A stretch of 64,000 nt of DNA from VRUE01 sp963812335 (lineage in GTDB: Bacteria > Actinomycetota > Thermoleophilia > Solirubrobacterales > 70-9). The translations under genes and the position numbers were made by a program. Of the stretch, positions 41,544 to 50,904 are shown piece by piece. Numbering within the stretch: position 1 is the first letter of the stretch; each line of letters starts with the position of its first letter. The notes under the pieces are model-generated. The model did no database searches. It was not told where the DNA came from and worked only from the letters and a program-made list of their open reading frames with translations. Location of the stretch: NCBI GenBank assembly GCA_963812335.1, contig CAWEUU010000004.1, positions 695,865 to 759,864 on the forward strand, given 5' to 3'.

Positions 41544-41792
41544 TTGAGCGAGGCCGAGAGCCCGCAGCTGCTCGGCGGCCACGAGCCGACCGCCGAGGAC
41601 ATCCGCGCCCTCGCCGGCGCTTCCACGCCCCACTTCGCGCTTCAGGTGCGCAACCGCATCCGTCGCCTGATCGAGCCGTTGCCTGCCGGCCACCCGGCGC
41701 GGGCCGAAGGCGAGCGCAAGATCGCCGCGCTCGAGGATCTGGCCGACCACAGCGGCGACCCGCGCGGCACGATGGGGATCGGCCACTCGTGA
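41544..41792 (+). CDS. Small protein of unknown function
   Basis: The 82-residue, probably helical protein begins at TTG 41544, the first start after the CWB2 gene. ALQVRNRIRRLIEPLPAGHPARAEGERKI is a basic helical region. There is no membrane segment or known motif. It overlaps the metallo-hydrolase gene by four bases (GTGA), so the two are coupled and perhaps functionally linked. Confidence 0.6.
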   Translation: MSEAESPQLLGGHEPTAEDIRALAGASTPHFALQVRNRIRRLIEPLPAGHPARAEGERKIAALEDLADHSGDPRGTMGIGHS

Positions 41793-42457
41793 AGCAGCTC
41801 GCCCCCGGCGTCTGGCGGCTGAAGGAGATGCCGCTGCCGACGATCAACATCTACCTGGCCGAGGACGTCCTGATCGACGCCGGCCGCACCTGGGACCGGC
41901 GGCGCGTCTTCAAGGAGACCGAGGGCCGCGAGCTCTCGCTGGTGGCGCTGACCCACGCCCACCCCGATCACCAGGGCGTCGCCAAGGACGTCTGCGAGGC
42001 GCGCGGCATCCCGCTCGCCTGCCACGCCGACGACGTCGACGCGATGGAAGGCAGGCGGACGATGCAGGAGGCCCACGGCCGCAACCCGGTCAACCGCGTG
42101 ATCAAGGCCCTCTGGCAGGGCCCCCCGTACAAGGTCGAGCGGGTGCTGAACGAGGGCGACGAGGTCGCCGGCTTCCGCGTGATCCACGCGCCGGGCCACG
42201 CCCGCGGCGAGGTGATCTTCTTCCGCGAGTCCGACCGGGTGGCGATCTGCGGCGACGTGGTCCGCAACATGAGCTACGCGACCTACCGCACGATGATCGC
42301 CGAGCCGCCCGAGATCTTCACCTACGACCCGGCCGAGAACCGCCGCTCGATCCGCAGGCTCGCCGAGCTCAACCCGAGCCTCATCCTCCCTGGTCACGGC
42401 CCGGCGATCGAAGACATCGCCAAGTTCGAGCGCTTCGTCGCCGGCCTACCCGCGTAG
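41789..42457 (+). CDS. Metallo-beta-lactamase-fold hydrolase
   Basis: The 222-residue cytosolic enzyme has the metal-binding motifs THAHPDHQG (residues near 55-63), APGHARGE, ICGDVV and a final GHGP, as in glyoxalase II- or lactonase-like MBL hydrolases. The substrate (thioester, lactone or other) is not evident. GTG 41789 overlaps the upstream stop. Its stop TAG is part of the -10 hexamer of the next small gene. Confidence 0.88.
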   Translation: MKQLAPGVWRLKEMPLPTINIYLAEDVLIDAGRTWDRRRVFKETEGRELSLVALTHAHPDHQGVAKDVCEARGIPLACHADDVDAMEGRRTMQEAHGRNPVNRVIKALWQGPPYKVERVLNEGDEVAGFRVIHAPGHARGEVIFFRESDRVAICGDVVRNMSYATYRTMIAEPPEIFTYDPAENRRSIRRLAELNPSLILPGHGPAIEDIAKFERFVAGLPA

Positions 42458-42460
42458 AAT
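42455..42460 (+). promoter_or_regulatory. -10 hexamer TAGAAT for the gene at 42467
   Basis: It ends 6 bases before ATG 42467. The first three bases are also the stop codon of the preceding gene. Confidence 0.45.
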
Positions 42461-42466
42461 CGCTCC

Positions 42467-42676
42467 ATGTCCGACGACGCGATCGAGCACGGCTTCAGGG
42501 AGGGCGACAAGGTCTGGGTCGAGGACGGTGACGGCAAGCACCACCCCGGGATCTTCGTCGGCAACAACGAAGCCTCCGGCTGGTTCGGCGGCGGGCCGAG
42601 CGCCTACGTCGCCCACCCCGAGGCGCACCAGGCCGAGGTCGTATCCGTCTTCCGCATCACCCCGCGCGACGAGTAG
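42467..42676 (+). CDS. Small SH3-like protein of unknown function
   Basis: Sixty-nine residues with strands FREGDKVWVEDGDGKHHPGIFVG, then AYVAHPEAHQAEVVSVFRI, the look of a small beta-barrel. It is acidic, with no signal peptide. Its own leaderless promoter suggests separate expression. It converges on the LLM oxidoreductase gene with 13 bases between stops. Confidence 0.65.
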   Translation: MSDDAIEHGFREGDKVWVEDGDGKHHPGIFVGNNEASGWFGGGPSAYVAHPEAHQAEVVSVFRITPRDE

Positions 42677-42689
42677 CCACGTATCCGGC

Positions 42690-43724
42690 TCAGCCGGCCG
42701 GGCCGAAGGCGTCGATCAGGCGGTTCTGGTACTCGCTCAGCTCCGCGGGCGAGATGAAGTAGGTCGGCGGGGTGAGGAAGAGGCCGTCGGCGCGCTCTGC
42801 CGTTGCCTCGACCCGGGCGCGGACCTTGTCGAGCGGGCCGGCGGCGCAGTAGGTGTCGACCATCTCGTCGCTGATCGCGGCGGGGACGGCGGCGAGGTCG
42901 CCGCGGCGGAAGGCCTCGCCGGCCTCGACCGCGTTTTCGGCGAAGCCGTGCAGCTCCCACAGCGGCATGTAGGTCTTGACCGTGGCGTAGAAGGAGATCG
43001 TGCGGCGGGCCATCTCGAGCGCCTGCGCCTCGTCCTCGTCGATCGCGCAGCAGACGGTCGGCAGGTAGTCGAACGAGGAGCGCTCCCGGCCGGAGCGCTT
43101 CAGCCCCTGCTCGAAGGAGGAGACGACGACCTCGTCGATCCAGCGCAGGCTCTGGATCGGGTGGCCGATCAGGCCGTCGGCGACGTCGCCGGCCATGCGG
43201 CACATGCCGCCCTGTACGCCGGCGGTGTAGATCGGCACCGAGTCGCGCGGGGCTGGGTGAGGCCGCACCCAGCCCTTGATGTCGATGTCGTAGTAGGAGC
43301 CCTCGTAGCGGATCGGCTCGCCCGCCCCGGCCTGCTGCATGATCAGCCGCGTCGCCTCGACCGCCTCGCGCAGGTGCGGCGCCGGCTTGCCGTACTCGGC
43401 GTTATGCCAGGTTTCATTCAGCCGCTTGACCCCGGAGCCGAGCCCGAGCCGGAAGCGCCCGCCCGACATCTCGTCGATGTCGAGCGCCGAGATGGCGACG
43501 ATGAACGGGCTGCGGGTGAAGGCCCAGGCGATCCCGGTGGCGACGCCGATCCTCTCTGTGCGCCCGGCCAGATAGGCGGCCTGGGTGACCGAGGAGCGGA
43601 ACAGCTCCGGCGCCCAGACGCACTCGACGCCCGCCGCCTCGGCCCGCTTCGCCTCGGCCTCGAGATCGGCGACCGTGGTGCCGATCGCGGCGACCGAGAT
43701 CCGATCCAGCGCGCTCAAGTGCAC
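42690..43724 (-). CDS. LLM-class (luciferase-like, F420-type) oxidoreductase
   Basis: From GTG 43724 the enzyme has 344 residues with the luciferase-like TIM-barrel pattern: ISVAAIGTTVADLEAEAKRAE, GVATGIAWAFTRSPFIVAISALDIDEMSGGRF and LGLGSGVK. This branch usually uses coenzyme F420 in actinobacteria, which fits the inferred host; FMN cannot be excluded. The substrate is unknown. It lies downstream of the fatty-acid genes, separated by a hairpin, so it has its own control or is reached by read-through. TTG 43718 is an alternative start. Confidence 0.88.
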   Translation of the reverse strand: MHLSALDRISVAAIGTTVADLEAEAKRAEAAGVECVWAPELFRSSVTQAAYLAGRTERIGVATGIAWAFTRSPFIVAISALDIDEMSGGRFRLGLGSGVKRLNETWHNAEYGKPAPHLREAVEATRLIMQQAGAGEPIRYEGSYYDIDIKGWVRPHPAPRDSVPIYTAGVQGGMCRMAGDVADGLIGHPIQSLRWIDEVVVSSFEQGLKRSGRERSSFDYLPTVCCAIDEDEAQALEMARRTISFYATVKTYMPLWELHGFAENAVEAGEAFRRGDLAAVPAAISDEMVDTYCAAGPLDKVRARVEATAERADGLFLTPPTYFISPAELSEYQNRLIDAFGPAG

Positions 43725-43735
43725 GCCCCAACCTT

Positions 43736-43778
43736 CCGCTGTTCCTTGGCCCCAAATAACGAGGGAAAGGAACAGCGG
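43736..43778. terminator. 12-bp inverted repeat ending the acyl-CoA dehydrogenase operon
   Basis: CCGCTGTTCCTT (43736-43747) and AAGGAACAGCGG (43767-43778) pair perfectly around a 19-base loop. It lies between the dehydrogenase stop (43786) and the LLM start (43724), both minus strand. Confidence 0.65.
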
Positions 43779-43785
43779 TGCGAGT

Positions 43786-44904
43786 TCATGCGGGTGCCGC
43801 GGCCTCGGCGAGCACGAGATCGGCGACCCGCTCGCGGTGCCAGCGCGCGTCGCCGAAGGTCGCCGCGTTCGCCTTGCCGCGCTTGAGGAAGAAGTGCAGG
43901 TCGTGCTCCCAGGTGAAGCCGATCCCACCGTGCACCTGGAGCGAGGCGTCGGGGACGCGCCAGCCGGCGTCGGAGGCGTAGGCCTTCGCCATCGAGGCGG
44001 CCAGCGGCAGCGACTGCGGCTCGGCGTCGGCAGCCCATGCGGCGCCGTAGACGGCCGAGCGCGAGTTCTCGGTCTCGAGCAGCATCTGCGCGCAGCGGTG
44101 CGAGACGGCCTGGTAGGCGCCGATCGGGCGGCCGAACTGCTGCCGGTCTTTGGCGTACTCGACCGCCATCTCCATCGTCCGCTGGGCGATCCCGGTCGAC
44201 TCGGCCGCGATCGCGGTGCAGGCCCGCCAGAGCACCGGCAGGTAATCGGCCTGGGCCCCGGCCAGCGTCGCCTCGGGCCCGACGCGGACGCCGTCGAAGC
44301 GCACCGAGTAGAGGCGGCGGGTGGGGTCGATCGATTTCTCGGCGCTGACGGTGACGCCGTCGGCCTCGCTCTCGACGATGTGCCTGCGCCCGTCGGCGGT
44401 GGCGACGAGGAGGAAGTCGGCGCCCGCGGCGTCCATGACCAGGACCTTCTCGCCGTCGAGGATCAGGCCATCGCCGTCTTCCTTCGCCTCCATGCCGAAA
44501 TAGCCGATCGCGGCGCTGCCGCCGGCCTCGAAGAGGGCGAGCGTGCCGCGCGCCTCGCCGCTCGCCATCGGCCGCAGCCAGCGCTCGCGCTGCTCGTCGG
44601 TCCCGTTGGTAGCGAGGGCCAGCGCGGTGACGGTGGTCGAGAGCAGAGGCGAGGGCGCCAGCGCGTAGCCCATCTCCTCGAAGAGGACGGCGAGGTCGAC
44701 GATCCCGAGCCCCTGTCCACCCCACTCCTCGGGCAGCGCCAGGCCGGGCCAGCCGAGCTCGGCCATCTCCGCCCAGTCGGCGGGCTCGAAGCCATGCTCG
44801 CTCCCGGCCAGCTCGCGGATCCGCTCGGACTTGTAACGCGCGGCGAGGAACTCGCGCGCGGTTGACTTGATCGCCTGCTGCTCGTCGGTGAGGTCGAAGT
44901 ACAT
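43786..44904 (-). CDS. Acyl-CoA dehydrogenase family protein, probably second subunit
   Basis: The 372 residues follow the acyl-CoA dehydrogenase fold (FDLTDEQQAIKSTAREFLA, GLALPEEWGGQGLGIVDLAVLFEEMGY, and the C-terminal LQVHGGIGFTWEHDLHFFLKR). The middle domain is poor in the usual FAD-binding TEPxAGSD motif; the corresponding segment reads ALFEAGGSAAIG. Such divergent copies often pair with a regular acyl-CoA dehydrogenase as alpha2beta2 enzymes, as in actinobacterial FadE pairs for cholesterol and branched acyl-CoA. The regular partner lies 27 bases upstream on the same strand. Confidence 0.88.
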   Translation of the reverse strand: MYFDLTDEQQAIKSTAREFLAARYKSERIRELAGSEHGFEPADWAEMAELGWPGLALPEEWGGQGLGIVDLAVLFEEMGYALAPSPLLSTTVTALALATNGTDEQRERWLRPMASGEARGTLALFEAGGSAAIGYFGMEAKEDGDGLILDGEKVLVMDAAGADFLLVATADGRRHIVESEADGVTVSAEKSIDPTRRLYSVRFDGVRVGPEATLAGAQADYLPVLWRACTAIAAESTGIAQRTMEMAVEYAKDRQQFGRPIGAYQAVSHRCAQMLLETENSRSAVYGAAWAADAEPQSLPLAASMAKAYASDAGWRVPDASLQVHGGIGFTWEHDLHFFLKRGKANAATFGDARWHRERVADLVLAEAAAPA

Positions 44905-44931
44905 TTGTCGGTAACCGCCCCTCGGGGGCCC

Positions 44932-46110
44932 CTAGCGCAGCCTCGGCAGGCCGAGCACACGCTCGGCGATGATGTTTTTGAGGATGTCGGTGGTGCCGCC
45001 CTCGATCGAGTTGGCGCGCGAGCGCAGGAACGAGTACTGCCAGGCGCCGTTGGCGACAGCGTGCTCGGCGCCGCGGTCGAGCGGCGCGTAGGCGCCCTCG
45101 ATCTCCAGCGCCAGCTCGGCGATCCGCTGGTTGATGTCGGCCCACTGCCACTTGCCCAGCGAGCCCTCGGGCCCGGGGATGCCCGACTGCATCGTCTTGG
45201 TCAGGCCGCGATAGGCGTTGAGCCGCATCGTCTCGGCCTCGATCTGAAGCTGGGCGATGCGGTCCCGGTAGAGCGGGTCGTCGGCCGCGCGGTGGCCGTT
45301 GACCGGTGTCTCCCTGGCCAGCTGGGTCAGCTTCTTGAGGCTGTTGGAGATCTGCGAGATCGCCCCGAAGGCGAGCCCGGCGCGCTCGTTCATCAGCGTC
45401 GTGATCGCCACCGACCAGCCGTTGCCGACACCGCCGACGACGTTCTCGTCGGGGATCCGCGCTTCCTCCATGAAAACCTCGTTGAACTCGCCCTCACCCG
45501 TGATCTGGACCAGCGGCTTGGCCTCCACTCCCTCCTGCTCCATGTCCAGCAGGAAATAGGTGAGCCCCTTGTGCTTGGGCGCGTCGGGATCGGTGCGGGC
45601 GACCAGCATGCACCACTTCGCGTACTGGGCAAACGTCGTCCAGACCTTCTGCCCGGTGACGACCCATTCGTCGCCGTCCTTGACCGCCTTCGTCTTCAGC
45701 GAGGCGAGATCGGAGCCCGACTCCGGCTCGGAGAACCCCTGGCACCAGATCTCCTCGGCGGTCAGGATCGGCTCCAGGTAGCGCTGCTTCTGCTCGTCGG
45801 TGCCGTGGGCGATGACCACGGGGCCGCCCATCGCCAGGCCGAGCACGTTGGCCGGGCTCGGCGCTTCCTGGCGTGCCGCCTCGCCGACGAAGATCGCCTG
45901 CTCGATCAGGGTCGCGCCGCGGCCGCCGTACTCCTTCGGCCATGAGATCCCGGCCCAACCCGCGCCGTGCAGCTTGCGCTGCCACTCGCTGCGGAAGGCC
46001 ATCACCTCCTCCAGCCCCGCCTCGGGCTCCGGGCCGGGGTGGTTCTCTTCCAGCCAGGTGCGAACCTCGTCGCGGAACTCCGTCTCAGACGGTGAGAGGC
46101 TCAGGTCCAT
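44932..46110 (-). CDS. Acyl-CoA dehydrogenase
   Basis: The 392-residue enzyme has the full set of family blocks: GISWPKEYGGRGATLIEQAIF, the flavin/substrate segment GFSEPESGSDLASLKTKA, KVWTTFAQYAKWCMLV and the C-terminal SIEGGTTDILKNIIAERVLGL. It probably forms a heteromer with the adjacent 372-residue homologue. It belongs to a run with the thiolase 65 bases upstream on the same strand. ATG 46110 is chosen because the conserved MDLSLSPSETEFRDEVR begins there. Confidence 0.93.
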   Translation of the reverse strand: MDLSLSPSETEFRDEVRTWLEENHPGPEPEAGLEEVMAFRSEWQRKLHGAGWAGISWPKEYGGRGATLIEQAIFVGEAARQEAPSPANVLGLAMGGPVVIAHGTDEQKQRYLEPILTAEEIWCQGFSEPESGSDLASLKTKAVKDGDEWVVTGQKVWTTFAQYAKWCMLVARTDPDAPKHKGLTYFLLDMEQEGVEAKPLVQITGEGEFNEVFMEEARIPDENVVGGVGNGWSVAITTLMNERAGLAFGAISQISNSLKKLTQLARETPVNGHRAADDPLYRDRIAQLQIEAETMRLNAYRGLTKTMQSGIPGPEGSLGKWQWADINQRIAELALEIEGAYAPLDRGAEHAVANGAWQYSFLRSRANSIEGGTTDILKNIIAERVLGLPRLR

Positions 46111-46175
46111 CGCCGGATCAGCATAGCGGGCAACTGGCCGCCCAGCCAGGTCAGTCGCGGCGGTCGCGGACGGCC

Positions 46176-47363
46176 TCAGACGCGCTGGATCACGGTGCCG
46201 GTGCCGAGGCCGCCACCGCAGCACATCGTCACCAGGCCGGTCTCCTTGTCGGAGCGCTCCATCTCGTGCAGCAGCGTGGTGATCAGGCGGGCGCCGCTCG
46301 AGCCGAGCGGGTGGCCGAGCGCGATCGCGCCGCCGTTGACGTTGACCCTGTCCATGTCGGGGTCGAGCTCGCGCCGCCAGGCGGCGACGACCGAGGCGAA
46401 GGCCTCGTTGATCTCGACCAGGTCGAAGTCGCCCATCTCCATCCCGTTGCGCTCGAGCAGTTTCCTCGTCGCCGGGATCGGGCCGGTGAGCATGATCACG
46501 GGGTCGACGCCGACCGTCGTCTGGTCGTAGATCCGCGCCCGCGGCTCCAGCCCCAGCGCCTCCGCCTTCTCGCGCGTCATCAGCAGCACCGCGGCGGCGC
46601 CGTCGGAGACCTGCGAGGAGTTGCCGGCGGTGACCTTGCCGTCCTCCTTGAAGGCCGGCTTCAGTTCGGCGAGTTTCTCCAGCGAGGTTTCCGGGCGGAT
46701 CCCCTGGTCGGTCGCGTAGACGTCGCCGTTGACGCTGAACGGGACGATCTCGCGTTCGAAGCGACCCTCTTCGGTCGCCCTGGCGGCGAGCTGGTGCGAG
46801 CGCAGGCCGATCTCGTCGAGCTCGGAGCGGGGGATCTCCCACTTGTCGGCGATCATCTCGGCGGAGATCCCCTGCGGAACGAGGTTGTAGCGCTCCATCA
46901 GCTCGGGCGAGAAGGCGAGCCCGTGCTCCTCCATCACGCTGTAGCTGTCAGCGAAGGAGATGTGGCCCATGTGCTCGACCCCGCCCGCGACCATCACGTC
47001 GTGGACGCCGGAGGCGACCATCGCCGCCGCGTAGTTGACCGCCTGCTGGCCGGAGCCGCACTGGCGGTCGACCGTTGCCGCCGGGGTCTCGACCGGCAGG
47101 CCGGCCTCGAGCCAGGCGTTGCGGGCGATGTTGATCCCCTGCTCGCCGAACTGCTGCACGCAGCCGGAGACGACATCCTCGACCTCGCTCGCATCGATCC
47201 CGGCGCGCTCGATCACCTCGGCGTAGGCCTTGGCGAGCAGGTTGGACGGGTGGACGTCCTTGTAGTAGCCCTTCTGCTCGTGGCCACGCCCGATCGGGGT
47301 GCGGACCGCCTCGACGATGACGACCTCGCGGCCGCCGAACTTTCCGTTTCCGTTGCCTGACAT
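46176..47363 (-). CDS. Acetyl-CoA C-acyltransferase (thiolase)
   Basis: Thiolases cleave 3-ketoacyl-CoA to acetyl-CoA and a shortened acyl-CoA, or run the reverse condensation. The 395 residues carry the nucleophile Cys102 in VDRQCGSGQQA, the histidine in GHPLGSSGARL and the C-terminal cysteine in TMCCGGGLGTGTV. It is the first gene of the run thiolase, dehydrogenase, dehydrogenase. A Shine-Dalgarno GGAGGG precedes ATG 47363. A TetR-type palindrome sits 18-33 bases upstream, shared with the divergent 3-hydroxyacyl-CoA dehydrogenase. Confidence 0.94.
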   Translation of the reverse strand: MSGNGNGKFGGREVVIVEAVRTPIGRGHEQKGYYKDVHPSNLLAKAYAEVIERAGIDASEVEDVVSGCVQQFGEQGINIARNAWLEAGLPVETPAATVDRQCGSGQQAVNYAAAMVASGVHDVMVAGGVEHMGHISFADSYSVMEEHGLAFSPELMERYNLVPQGISAEMIADKWEIPRSELDEIGLRSHQLAARATEEGRFEREIVPFSVNGDVYATDQGIRPETSLEKLAELKPAFKEDGKVTAGNSSQVSDGAAAVLLMTREKAEALGLEPRARIYDQTTVGVDPVIMLTGPIPATRKLLERNGMEMGDFDLVEINEAFASVVAAWRRELDPDMDRVNVNGGAIALGHPLGSSGARLITTLLHEMERSDKETGLVTMCCGGGLGTGTVIQRV

Positions 47364-47380
47364 CGAAGCCCTCCGTTCGC

Positions 47381-47396
47381 GATTGACCGGTCAATC
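47381..47396. promoter_or_regulatory. TetR-type palindrome GATTGACCGGTCAATC
   Basis: A perfect 16-bp dyad in the 72-base gap between the divergent thiolase and 3-hydroxyacyl-CoA dehydrogenase genes. Its core TTGAC-C/T-GGTCA is shared with the site at 40110-40125, so one TetR-family fatty-acid regulator may bind both. Confidence 0.6.
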
Positions 47397-47435
47397 AACC
47401 TTAGCGGGCGCGACGTGTTAGAAACCCCGTCTCAA

Positions 47436-48259
<824 letters not shown>

Positions 48260-48263
<4 letters not shown>

Positions 48264-48487
48264 CGCCGTCCGGCTCTATCCCAGATCACGTCGGCCGGCG
48301 TGCAGCCCTGCGTGCGGGCGGTCGCTTCGACCTCCTTCCAGGGCAGCTCCGCTTCGGGCAGGTCGTCCCAGCGGGCCAGGTCGAGGGCCTCGACCGCTCC
48401 CTTGAGCGCCGGGCCGAGATGCTGCTCGGAGCGAAGCAGGGCCCTGAGGACCTCCAACTGCTTATCGCTCATGCGCACAACCCACAT
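48260..48487 (-). CDS. Small protein of unknown function
   Basis: Up to 75 residues from ATG 48487, which has a GGAGG Shine-Dalgarno a few bases upstream. Another ATG lies five codons later. The sequence is helical (SDKQLEVLRALLRSEQHLGPAL) with no known motif. It overlaps the stop of the convergent hydroxyacyl-CoA dehydrogenase by 4 bases (CTAG). Confidence 0.65.
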
Positions 48488-48531
48488 GCGATACCTCCAG
48501 GGTTAGGCGGAACGCGGGTTGCTCAGGAAAC

Positions 48532-49857
48532 CTAGGCCGAGGTCCGGACGGAATCCCCGCCGCCGGCCGAGCCGCTGATCCGCACCGCCTCGACCCGGTT
48601 CTCGCGCACCGACTCGACCCGGATCGTGTAGCCGTTGGAGGCGATCGTGTCGCCGCGCTTCGGCAGCCGGCCGAGTTCGCCGAAGACGTAGCCGCCGATC
48701 GAGTTGTAGGCGTCGCTGTCGCCCGGCAGCTCGATCCCGGCGTCGGCGAGGTCGCCGAGCGAGACGTGGCCGCGCACGAACCACTCGCCGCCGGCGAGCT
48801 GGCGCAGGGCGGCGGCGCGGGGGTCGGTCTCGTCCTCGATCTCTCCCACCACCTCCTCGAGGATGTCCTCGACGGTGACGATCCCGACCGTGCGGCCGTA
48901 CTCGTCGACGATCACCGCGAGCGAGGTGCGCTGCACCTGCAGGTCGTGCAGGAGGTCGTCGAGCGGGCGGGTCTCGGGGACGATCACGGCATCGCGCACG
49001 ACCGGCTCGATCGTCGCCTCGGGGCCGTCGCTCATGTAGAGGCGGGCGAGGCTGTTGTTGTGGACGATGCCCTTGACCCGGTCGGGGTTGTCTTCCTCGA
49101 TCACGACCAGGCGGGTGTGGCCCGAGGTGACACAGCGGCGCAGCGCGGTCTCAACCGTCTCGGAGGCGTCGACGGTGACCACCGCCGGAATCGGCGTCAT
49201 CACCTCACGCGCCTCCTGCTCGTGCAGGTGGAAGACGCCGCCGAGCATGCCGGCCTCGCCCGGGTCGAGCCGCCCGCGCTGGGCGCCGCGCACGATCATC
49301 AGCCGCAGCTCCTCGGGCGAGCCGACCTCCTCGTCGGCCTCGGGCTCGATCCGCAGCACGCGGGTGACGAAGAACCGCGCCGGCGCGTTGGTCACCACGA
49401 TCAGCGGGTGGAAGAGCCGGCGGAAGACCTCCAGCGGCCGCGAGATGCCGAGCAGCAGGCTCTCGGCGCGGGCGATACCGACCATCTTCGGCGCCTGCTC
49501 GCCGAAGATCACGTGCAGCAGGGTGACCACGGCGTAGGCGAACACGAAGGCGACCAGCAGCGAGGCGGCGTGGCCGAGGAACCCGTCGAGCAACGGCTCG
49601 ATCAACGTCGCGATCGCCGGCTCGCCGAGGAAGCCGATGCCGATCGAGGCGAGCGTGATCCCGACCTGCGAGGTGGCGACGTACTCGTCGACGTGGTCGA
49701 GCTGGTGCAGGGCCAGCCGGGCGGGGCCGCTTCCCTGCTCAGCCTTGCCCTCGATCCGGCTGCGCCGCGAGCGCACGATCGCGAACTCGGTCGCGACGAA
49801 GAAACCGTTCACCCCCACCAGGAGGAGAACGAGGAGGATGAGCAGCAGGGCGCTCAC
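48532..49857 (-). CDS. CorC/HlyC-type membrane protein (DUF21-CBS-CorC_HlyC)
   Basis: The 441 residues show the standard architecture: an N-terminal DUF21/CNNM membrane domain with four helices (about 1-190, LLILLVLLLVGVNGFFVATEFAIVRSRRSRIE), a pair of CBS domains (about 200-335, VMTPIPAVVTVDASETVETAL and TSLAVIVDEYGRTVGIVTVEDILEE), and a C-terminal CorC_HlyC domain. Members handle Mg2+/Co2+ export or ion sensing and bind nucleotides through the CBS pair; the old name haemolysin is misleading. GTG 49857 is the apparent start. Confidence 0.92.
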   Translation of the reverse strand: MSALLLILLVLLLVGVNGFFVATEFAIVRSRRSRIEGKAEQGSGPARLALHQLDHVDEYVATSQVGITLASIGIGFLGEPAIATLIEPLLDGFLGHAASLLVAFVFAYAVVTLLHVIFGEQAPKMVGIARAESLLLGISRPLEVFRRLFHPLIVVTNAPARFFVTRVLRIEPEADEEVGSPEELRLMIVRGAQRGRLDPGEAGMLGGVFHLHEQEAREVMTPIPAVVTVDASETVETALRRCVTSGHTRLVVIEEDNPDRVKGIVHNNSLARLYMSDGPEATIEPVVRDAVIVPETRPLDDLLHDLQVQRTSLAVIVDEYGRTVGIVTVEDILEEVVGEIEDETDPRAAALRQLAGGEWFVRGHVSLGDLADAGIELPGDSDAYNSIGGYVFGELGRLPKRGDTIASNGYTIRVESVRENRVEAVRISGSAGGGDSVRTSA

Positions 49858-49920
49858 CGGCTATTTCGCCCGATACTTCGGGGGAGGTCGTCTTCGGCCA
49901 TTCGGCAATTGGTGAATATA

Positions 49921-49942
49921 GCCATCCCGCGCGCGGAATGGC
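49921..49942. promoter_or_regulatory. Palindrome upstream of the corrinoid-binding-like gene
   Basis: GCCATCCCGC (49921-49930) and GCGGAATGGC (49933-49942) pair at 9 of 10 positions, 35 bases before ATG 49977. The rest of 49858-49976 holds AT-rich patches (GAATATAGCC, ACATATTGAG) that could be promoter parts. No cobalamin riboswitch B12-box was recognised. Confidence 0.35.
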
Positions 49943-49976
49943 GAAGCGGCTGCATCGATGACATATTGAGCGCGTC

Positions 49977-50876
49977 ATGCGCATTGCCAGTCTCGTCCCA
50001 TCCGCAACGGAGATGCTCTTCGCGCTCGGTTTGGGCGACAGAGTCGTCGCCGTCACCCACGAGTGCGACTACCCGCCACAGGCCCGCCGGCTCCCCCACC
50101 TGACCCGCACCGTGCTCGCCGACGGCCTCAGCGGCCGTGAGATCGACACCGCGGTCAAGGAGACCGTGGGCGAGGGGCAGGCGCTCTACATCCTCGATGA
50201 GGAGCGCCTGGCGGAGCTGGCGCCCGACCTGATCGTGACCCAGGCGATCTGCGATGTCTGCGCGGTCTCCTTCGACGACGTGGTCGAAGTCGCGGCGCGG
50301 CTGCCGAGCAGGCCGAGGGTCCTGCAGCAGGACCCGAGCACGCTCGGCGAGATGCTCGAGGACGTGGTCCGGCTGGGCGAAGCGACCGGCCTCGAGACGG
50401 AGGGGCACGCGATGCGGGGCGAGCTCGAGGGGCGACTGGCCAGCGTCCGGGCCACGGTCGCCGGCGCCGAGGCGCCGCGCGTGATCGCGCTGGAGTGGCT
50501 CGACCCGCCCTTCGTCGGCGGCCACTGGATTCCGGAGATGATCTCGATCGCCGGCGGCGAGGACGTCGCCGGCCCGCCCGGCCTCAAGTCCCCCGAAGTC
50601 GCCTGGGGGGCGCTCTCGGGCCTCAACCCGGACGTGGCGATCGCGATGCCCTGCGGCTGGCAGGTCAGCGAAGCGCACGCGCAGGCGGTCGAGCACTGGG
50701 GGCGGATCGCCGCCCTCGGCGCAGGCCGCGTCTACGCGGTCGACGCGGCGGCGACCTTCTCACGACCGGGCCCTCGCCTGGTCGACGGGGTCGAGCTGCT
50801 CGGCCACATCCTCCATCCGGACCTGGTCGACCCGCCCGGCAACATCGGCTTCGCCGAGGTGCGAAAGCCAAACTAG
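49977..50876 (+). CDS. BtuF-like cobalamin/corrinoid-binding protein without signal peptide
   Basis: The 299-residue protein has the helical-backbone substrate-binding fold: RIASLVPSATEMLFALGLGDRVVAVTHECDYP, then LAPDLIVTQAICDVCAVS and NPDVAIAMPCGWQVSEA. It resembles BtuF/FecB-type binding proteins but has neither signal peptide nor lipobox, so it should be cytosolic. Such proteins are common as stand-alone cobalamin-binding proteins in actinobacteria, and no ABC transporter genes are beside it. The ligand is not proved. Confidence 0.85.
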   Translation: MRIASLVPSATEMLFALGLGDRVVAVTHECDYPPQARRLPHLTRTVLADGLSGREIDTAVKETVGEGQALYILDEERLAELAPDLIVTQAICDVCAVSFDDVVEVAARLPSRPRVLQQDPSTLGEMLEDVVRLGEATGLETEGHAMRGELEGRLASVRATVAGAEAPRVIALEWLDPPFVGGHWIPEMISIAGGEDVAGPPGLKSPEVAWGALSGLNPDVAIAMPCGWQVSEAHAQAVEHWGRIAALGAGRVYAVDAAATFSRPGPRLVDGVELLGHILHPDLVDPPGNIGFAEVRKPN

Positions 50877-50904
50877 ACCCCGAGATGCGCCGGCTTGCAG
50901 CGGT

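Noticed and set aside
42690..43928. Longer N-terminus for the LLM oxidoreductase (start at 43928)
   Set aside because: The extra residues are Ser/Arg-rich, overlap the acyl-CoA dehydrogenase gene and cross the terminator hairpin at 43736-43778.
49858..49976. Cobalamin riboswitch before the corrinoid-binding-like gene
   Set aside because: The 119-base gap is too short for the full element and no B12-box was recognised; only a short palindrome is present.
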